DNA from: BMS3ABIN04 sp964553325
Lineage (GTDB): Bacteria; Bacteroidota; Ignavibacteria; Ignavibacteriales; Melioribacteraceae
DNA length: 64,000 nt
Assembly (NCBI GenBank): GCA_964553325.1
Contig: CAZKKI010000056.1
Coordinates: 4,610 to 68,609, forward strand
Direction of reading: 5' to 3'
A program made the translations under genes and the position numbers. Of this stretch, positions 59,835 to 64,000 are shown piece after piece. Numbering within the stretch: the first letter of the stretch is position 1; every line of letters begins with the position of its first letter. The notes beneath the pieces are model-generated. The model was not told the DNA's origin. It did not search any database and saw only the letters and a list, made by a program, of their open reading frames with translations.

Positions 59835-61706
59835 ATGAAAAATTTATTTCAAGAAGTCCGTGAAAGGAATATTCGCAGGTATTTGGCAATTTACATCAGT
59901 GCGTCAATTACGGCTCTCGGACTTGTTCATTTATTCAGCTTCCGCTACCGGCTTCCCAGTTTTATATTCGATTCGCTCCTTGTCATTTTGATTTTCGGGA
60001 TAATTAATGTTTTTATATTCGGTTGGTATCACGGGAAAGAGGAAAAACAAAAACTAAAACCGTTCGAATTTATTTTGCACACGGTTGTATTGATTTCCGC
60101 TGTAGTTACCGCATATTTTTTTACACAAAGAAAACCGATAAAAATTTTACCGTTGAATGCCAAAACCGTAGCGGTATTGCCATTTGAAAACATGAACGAT
60201 TCGAAAGAAGATGAATATTTTAGCGACGGTTTGACGGACGACATCTTAACTCATCTTTCCAAAATATCGGGTTTGCAAGTTATTTCCAGAACATCGGTAA
60301 TGAAGTATAAAAATTCCGATATGACAATTCCGGAGATAGGAAGAGAACTTGGAGCGGGTTCCATTTTGGAAGGAAGCGTAAGGAGGGAAGGGAATAAATT
60401 AAGAATTACAGCTCAATTAATTAATGCATCGAACGACGAACATATTTGGGCGGAGACATACGACAGAAACATGAGCGACGTATTCGAAGTGCAAACGGAA
60501 ATTGCCGAACTTATTGCTAAAAATCTCGAAGTTAAACTCGCCCCGAAAGAAAAAATTCAAATCGAAACAAAACCGACAAATAACATCGATGCTTATGCTT
60601 TCTATTTGAAAGGTAAAGATTACAGCACAAAATACACAAAAGAAGATAATGAAAGAGCAATCGGTTATTTTAGAAAAGCATTGTCCATCGATTCCAATTA
60701 TGCTTTGGCTTATGCGGGATTAGCTTCGGTTTATGATGAGAAGGTAAGCCGGTATTTCGAACCCTCATACTGGAGAGATTCGGCAATCGCTTTTGCACGA
60801 AAATCATTAGAACTAAATCCGGAGTTACCCGAAGGACATTTTTCCGTTGCTAAAATTTATGCCGCTACGGGAAATTACAATCTTGCAAAGTATCATTACG
60901 AAAAAGCAATACGGTTAAACCCGAATTATTCCGGTGCAATTTACAACTTGGGTACACTATATTATAACGAAGGACGTTTGGACAAAGCATACGGTTTAAT
61001 CCGTAAATCCATTATCCTTAAACCAGACGGTGTATTCGGTTATATCGTACTTGGTGGCATTTTCCAAAAATTGAACTGTAACGGACTGGCTTTATACTGG
61101 TTGAACAAAGCACTCGAATTAGACCCGCAAAATCCGCTGGTGTATTTTCATTTGATTAATCAACATATCTTAATGCAAAATTTCGATAAAGCAAAAGAAT
61201 ATGTCGATACGCTTCTGTCAAAAGCGCCCGGTTGGCCCTATTCGTTTTGGTTGGCGGGCCGACTGGAAACACTGCGAAAGAATTACGGTAAAGCTTTAAA
61301 ACATTTTGACAAAATGTTATCGATAACGGGTGAAGAAGAAGAATATGATTACGGATTTCTTCTTTTGAAATCGGGCGGAAAAAGCAAAGGAAAAAAAATA
61401 ATAGAACGGGATTTGAATTACTATTTGACCGAAATGAAAGAAACATCCGACAGTTTAAATCTTGATGCCAAAACAATTGCGGATATTTACGCAATTTTGG
61501 GAGAAAAAAATAAAGCGTTATTCTGGCTTGAGAAAGCCGTTGAGAAAGGTTGGATTGAATACCGTCCGCTTGAAATTTATCCGTATTTGGACGCTATTAA
61601 AAACGAACCCGAATACCAAAAGCTCATTACGCTAATCAAAGAAAAATCTGATTCGATAAAATCCGTTGTTATCAAAAACGATAAAACTCTAACCGAATGT
61701 TATTAA
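59835..61706 (+). CDS. Membrane TolB-like/TPR repeat protein
   Basis: A 623-residue protein. Three hydrophobic segments (about 17-36, 44-63, 77-97) anchor it in the inner membrane. Residues about 108-230 form a TolB-N/FlgO-like domain (KTVAVLPFENMNDSKEDEYFSDGLTDDILTHLSKISGLQVISRTS, in part), as found behind CadC-type regulators and adenylate cyclases; here no DNA-binding or cyclase domain is attached. Residues about 245-600 are TPR repeats. It probably scaffolds proteins at the membrane. It reads divergently from the large T9SS gene, with a shared dyad between. Its stop overlaps the convergent transporter gene by 4 bp. Confidence 0.85.
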   Translation: MKNLFQEVRERNIRRYLAIYISASITALGLVHLFSFRYRLPSFIFDSLLVILIFGIINVFIFGWYHGKEEKQKLKPFEFILHTVVLISAVVTAYFFTQRKPIKILPLNAKTVAVLPFENMNDSKEDEYFSDGLTDDILTHLSKISGLQVISRTSVMKYKNSDMTIPEIGRELGAGSILEGSVRREGNKLRITAQLINASNDEHIWAETYDRNMSDVFEVQTEIAELIAKNLEVKLAPKEKIQIETKPTNNIDAYAFYLKGKDYSTKYTKEDNERAIGYFRKALSIDSNYALAYAGLASVYDEKVSRYFEPSYWRDSAIAFARKSLELNPELPEGHFSVAKIYAATGNYNLAKYHYEKAIRLNPNYSGAIYNLGTLYYNEGRLDKAYGLIRKSIILKPDGVFGYIVLGGIFQKLNCNGLALYWLNKALELDPQNPLVYFHLINQHILMQNFDKAKEYVDTLLSKAPGWPYSFWLAGRLETLRKNYGKALKHFDKMLSITGEEEEYDYGFLLLKSGGKSKGKKIIERDLNYYLTEMKETSDSLNLDAKTIADIYAILGEKNKALFWLEKAVEKGWIEYRPLEIYPYLDAIKNEPEYQKLITLIKEKSDSIKSVVIKNDKTLTECY

Positions 61707-62848
61707 TTGCTCATCAACTCACCGATAAAGCGCAGGTTTTCCGAACCCGAATTCGATATTATTATTTTTAAAACGGCGGTTAAGGGAACCGACAGAAACA
61801 TTCCGACAATTCCCCAAATGTATCCCCAAAGCAATAACGAAAGCAAAATTACCAACGGGTTTAATCCGAGCCGGTTACCGAAAATTTTCGGTTCCAAAAT
61901 ATTTCCGATAATATTTTGAATTACCGTTATAACTCCGGCGACTATTAACATGTAAGTAAAAGATTCATACTGTATTAAAGTCATTACCGCAGGCAATATA
62001 ACCGCTAAAACGGAACCGATATTCGGAATGAAGTTTAAGAAAAAAGTTAGCGCCGCCCAAACTATTACAAAATCGACATCGAACAACCATAAAGTAATTC
62101 CCACCAAAACAGCGGTTGTTAAACTGATTAAAAATTTTGTTGCAATATATCGTTGGACTTGTTCGGTAATATCTTTAAAAGTTTTTTCGATTTCCTTTTC
62201 CTTCTCCGTTTTAATTTTTTTCAACTTTACCGAATTTGCGGTTATGCCGGAATCGACCTCTTCGCCGTTTACTATAGCTTCCTTTTCCAATTCCTCGATG
62301 GTTTCTCTTATGTGGGTTTCCACATATCGCTTTTTTATTACCTCTATTATTTTTTTGTGTCCGCTACTGACGAAAATAAAAAAGAAGAGAATAAAAAACC
62401 CCGTTGAAAAAATGGACAAAGTGGAAGAGAACAATCCGCTTACAATTCCACCGTAATCAATTCCGTAAAGGATTTCCTGCAAATTAAAGTTCGTTAACAT
62501 TTCGTCGGTTATTCCCAACGACAACGCCGTACCGCTTATTATACTGTTCAATTTTTGTTCGTATTTCGGTAATTGCTCGCCGAATTTCGCAAAAGAGCCG
62601 ATCATAAATTTAGACATGCCCCAAATAATCAAACTGATTATAATAAGGTCGAGCACAATTGCTATACCTTGCGGAACTTTTTTTTGTCCGAGTAAATTAT
62701 TTACCGGTTCGAAAACAAAAAACAGAAAGTAAGCAATTACAAGAGGGATAAAAATAAACTGCAATTCTTTCAACACGATAAATAAAATTATCAGGGCTAT
62801 GAAAGACACCGAAAATCTTATAATCGGATCGCTTGAAGTTTTTGCCAT
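61703..62848 (-). CDS. AI-2E family transporter
   Basis: A 381-residue membrane protein with about eight hydrophobic segments. The N-terminal pair (FIALIILFIVLKELQFIFIPLVIAYFLFFVFEPV in part) and the C-terminal FIPNIGSVLAVILPAV and LNPLVILLSLLLWGYIWGIVGMFL match the AI-2E (YdiK/TqsA/PerM) family. A hydrophilic insert (about 175-235) is larger than usual. Family members range from AI-2 exporters to Na+/H+ antiporters, so the substrate is open. It converges on the TPR gene with overlapping stop codons and no terminator. Confidence 0.9.
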   Translation of the reverse strand: MAKTSSDPIIRFSVSFIALIILFIVLKELQFIFIPLVIAYFLFFVFEPVNNLLGQKKVPQGIAIVLDLIIISLIIWGMSKFMIGSFAKFGEQLPKYEQKLNSIISGTALSLGITDEMLTNFNLQEILYGIDYGGIVSGLFSSTLSIFSTGFFILFFFIFVSSGHKKIIEVIKKRYVETHIRETIEELEKEAIVNGEEVDSGITANSVKLKKIKTEKEKEIEKTFKDITEQVQRYIATKFLISLTTAVLVGITLWLFDVDFVIVWAALTFFLNFIPNIGSVLAVILPAVMTLIQYESFTYMLIVAGVITVIQNIIGNILEPKIFGNRLGLNPLVILLSLLLWGYIWGIVGMFLSVPLTAVLKIIISNSGSENLRFIGELMSN

Positions 62849-62916
62849 AAATTATAATTCGTAAAAAATTATAAAGAAAAATATCAATTAATTTCCTGAA
62901 TTGACGGGAAAAATTA

Positions 62917-63252
62917 TTAACCGTAAAATAATGAATACGGTCTTTCCAATTCTTCCTCCAATATCGAGAGATTAACGTTTCTTGATTTTCTAAAAAGCTC
63001 TTTTCCATCGAAAAAGAAAAGAATTGTAGGAACCGCGAAAATTTGGTTTTGAGCCGAAAGCTCTTTTGCTTTATGTAAATCAACGTAAGCGAATTTTAAT
63101 TCGGGGAATTTTTCGGCAAGCAGTTCTTTCAATTTGGGTTTAAGTACTTTACAAACGTTACATTCCGGGGTTGAAAAATATACAACCGCTCCGGGATTTG
63201 CCGCTAAAAAGTTATTGTATTCTTCGAGGTTTGCGATATCCGTTTGTTTCAT
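62917..63252 (-). CDS. Thioredoxin family protein with CNVC site
   Basis: A 111-residue thioredoxin-fold protein. The active site is TPECNVCKVLKPKL (CxxC with N-V between), followed by KFAYVDLHKAKELSAQN and FAVPTILFFFDGKEL with the cis-proline. No signal peptide, so cytosolic. Function as a reductase for specific partners is likely; the non-standard CNVC suggests a partner other than thioredoxin's classical set. It lies between the AI-2E gene and the Kbp-like gene on the same strand. Confidence 0.88.
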   Translation of the reverse strand: MKQTDIANLEEYNNFLAANPGAVVYFSTPECNVCKVLKPKLKELLAEKFPELKFAYVDLHKAKELSAQNQIFAVPTILFFFDGKELFRKSRNVNLSILEEELERPYSLFYG

Positions 63253-63257
63253 ATGCT

Positions 63258-63288
63258 AAAAAAATCACCCCGGAAAAACCGGGATGAT
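63258..63288 (-). terminator. Intrinsic terminator of the Kbp-like gene
   Basis: On the minus strand, ATCATCCCGG (63288-63279) pairs with CCGGGGTGAT (63273-63264; one mismatch), followed by a T-run (63263-63258). It separates the BON-LysM gene from the thioredoxin-like gene. Confidence 0.75.
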
Positions 63289-63306
63289 TTTACCGTAAAA
63301 TGTTTT

Positions 63307-63690
63307 TTAATCGTCAAAAGGAATTTTTAGTTTTTGTCCTACTTTAATCAAATCCGGGTTATCCAGCTGATCTCTGTTCGCATCGAATATTTTGGGATAT
63401 TTTCCGGCTTCACCGTAATAGTGTTTTGCGATTTTACCGAGAGTATCGCCGCTCACAACTTCGTGAATGTGATAATAATCGGTTGTTTCGATTCTGATAT
63501 CGGCTTGAATATCCGAAGGCATTTCTCCGCCTATTTCTTTTATTTTATCCCAGATTTTGTTCTTTTCGTATTGAGTATGAACAACGCCGTAAACTTTTAA
63601 TACTCCGTCCTCTTCTTTAATGGAAGCGTCTTTCATACCGAAACGGTTGGCAATATCCATTACCGGACCGTATTTCATTATTAATGACAT
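63307..63690 (-). CDS. BON-LysM protein similar to potassium-binding protein Kbp/YgaU
   Basis: A 127-residue protein with a BON domain (about 15-70) and a C-terminal LysM domain (about 75-122: VVSGDTLGKIAKHYYGEAGKYPKIFDANRD and DPDLIKVGQKLKIP-like end, here NPDLIKVGQKLKIP). No signal peptide. E. coli Kbp with this same two-domain layout binds K+ in the cytoplasm. AGGAGAGGT precedes the ATG at 63690. A hairpin terminator follows. Confidence 0.88.
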   Translation of the reverse strand: MSLIMKYGPVMDIANRFGMKDASIKEEDGVLKVYGVVHTQYEKNKIWDKIKEIGGEMPSDIQADIRIETTDYYHIHEVVSGDTLGKIAKHYYGEAGKYPKIFDANRDQLDNPDLIKVGQKLKIPFDD

Positions 63691-63783
63691 TACCTCTCCT
63701 GTTAATTAATTGGAAAATACCCCATAATTTAACAATTAATTACTAAATTTTCTAAAAATAGGATTAATAAACTTTTTTAAAAT

Positions 63784-63807
63784 AAAAACGGACAACCGAA
63801 GTTGCCC
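63784..63807 (-). terminator. Intrinsic terminator of the right-edge T9SS gene
   Basis: On the minus strand, GGGCAAC (63807-63801), TTCG, GTTGTCC (63796-63790; one G-T wobble) is followed by GTTTTTATTTT. It ends the transcript of the gene cut by the right edge. Confidence 0.8.
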
Positions 63808-63834
63808 GCCTGCAGCTGTTTGTAGTTAGTACTA

Positions 63835-64000
63835 TTATTTTAGAAGCGTCATTCTTTTCGCTTTGGTGAATTTATCACCGACTTGCAATCGGTAGATATA
63901 CGTTCCGCTGAACAACTCACGTCCGTTAACCTCTACTTCGTGCATTCCCTCGGTTTGATATTCATCTACCACTACCATTACCCTTTGACCCAATATGTTA
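63835..64000 (-). CDS. T9SS C-terminal sorting domain of a secreted protein (partial, 5' off window)
   Basis: Only the last 55 codons are visible. Reading minus from 64000, the peptide includes NILGQRVMVVVDEYQTEG, then REL-FSGTYIYRLQVGDKFTKAKRMTLLK (given in part), ending at TAA 63837-63835. The SGTYIYRL and final LLK match the T9SS type A sorting tail of the other two cargos. The 144-bp gap to the Kbp gene holds its terminator. Confidence 0.85.
   Translation of the reverse strand, partial: NILGQRVMVVVDEYQTEGMHEVEVNGRELFSGTYIYRLQVGDKFTKAKRMTLLK

Overview
The window is about 64 kb of AT-rich bacterial chromosome with ordinary housekeeping content. The best fit is a member of Ignavibacteria/Ignavibacteriota (Bacteroidetes-Chlorobi group). 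Three secreted proteins end in a type IX secretion (T9SS) tail, two of them with the NYPNPFNP motif typical of that group. Several promoters carry the Bacteroidetes-type TAnnTTTG element, and DUF1015-serC, HslUV, RpoN and many small outer-membrane barrels are present. No transposase, CRISPR array, tRNA or prophage was seen. The only RNA gene recognised is RNase P RNA.

Layout. (1) 1-11254, all minus strand: a membrane-bound [NiFe] hydrogenase locus, transcribed as Ni permease-hypA-hypB-hypF-hypC-hypD-hypE-sigma54 activator-small unknown ORF-small subunit-large subunit-cytochrome b (cut by the left edge). The small subunit has both extra cysteines of oxygen-tolerant (group 1d) enzymes. The activator has no sensor domain and is followed by tandem dyads and a sigma54-like promoter in front of the structural genes. 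(2) 11393-15473: ruvA, ruvC, yebC, recJ and rnpB. (3) 15709-24963: a polyferredoxin with an Rrf2 regulator, a lipoprotein behind a consensus sigma70 promoter, class I aldolase, an overlapping operon of HAD phosphatase, enoyl-CoA hydratase family protein, DUF1853 and Mut7-C RNase, a membrane metallophosphoesterase and a T9SS cargo. (4) 25052-33012: His-rich NifX-like protein, outer-membrane protein, hslUV, SurA-like isomerase, methyltransferase-like membrane protein, rpoN and DUF3109. (5) 33284-41633: DUF1015-serC, small envelope genes, YIP1 protein, an XRE regulator with its operator, tryptophanase, AMMECR1 and MEMO. (6) 41774-46773: a single-frame HigB-HigA toxin-antitoxin fusion, then a TonB receptor-glycosyltransferase-DUF4922 operon. 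(7) 46992-61706: outer-membrane barrels and a two-component region (beta-propeller histidine kinase, LuxR regulator, diverged second regulator, lipoproteins, a 1347-residue T9SS protein and a TolB-like/TPR protein). (8) 61703-64000: AI-2E family transporter, thioredoxin-like protein, Kbp/YgaU-like BON-LysM protein and the end of another T9SS cargo.

Most notable signals: a 22-bp dyad shared by the second response-regulator promoter (51155-51176) and the promoter region of the large T9SS protein (59729-59750), which suggests a small envelope/secretion regulon; the sigma54 circuit of the oxygen-tolerant hydrogenase, whose activator has an altered GAFTGA loop; the HigBA fusion, which has lost toxin catalytic residues but keeps a perfect operator and looks leaderless; and a DUF1853/Mut7-C pair of putative nucleases overlapping by 4 bp. 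All functional calls come from reading the sequence; no database search was run.
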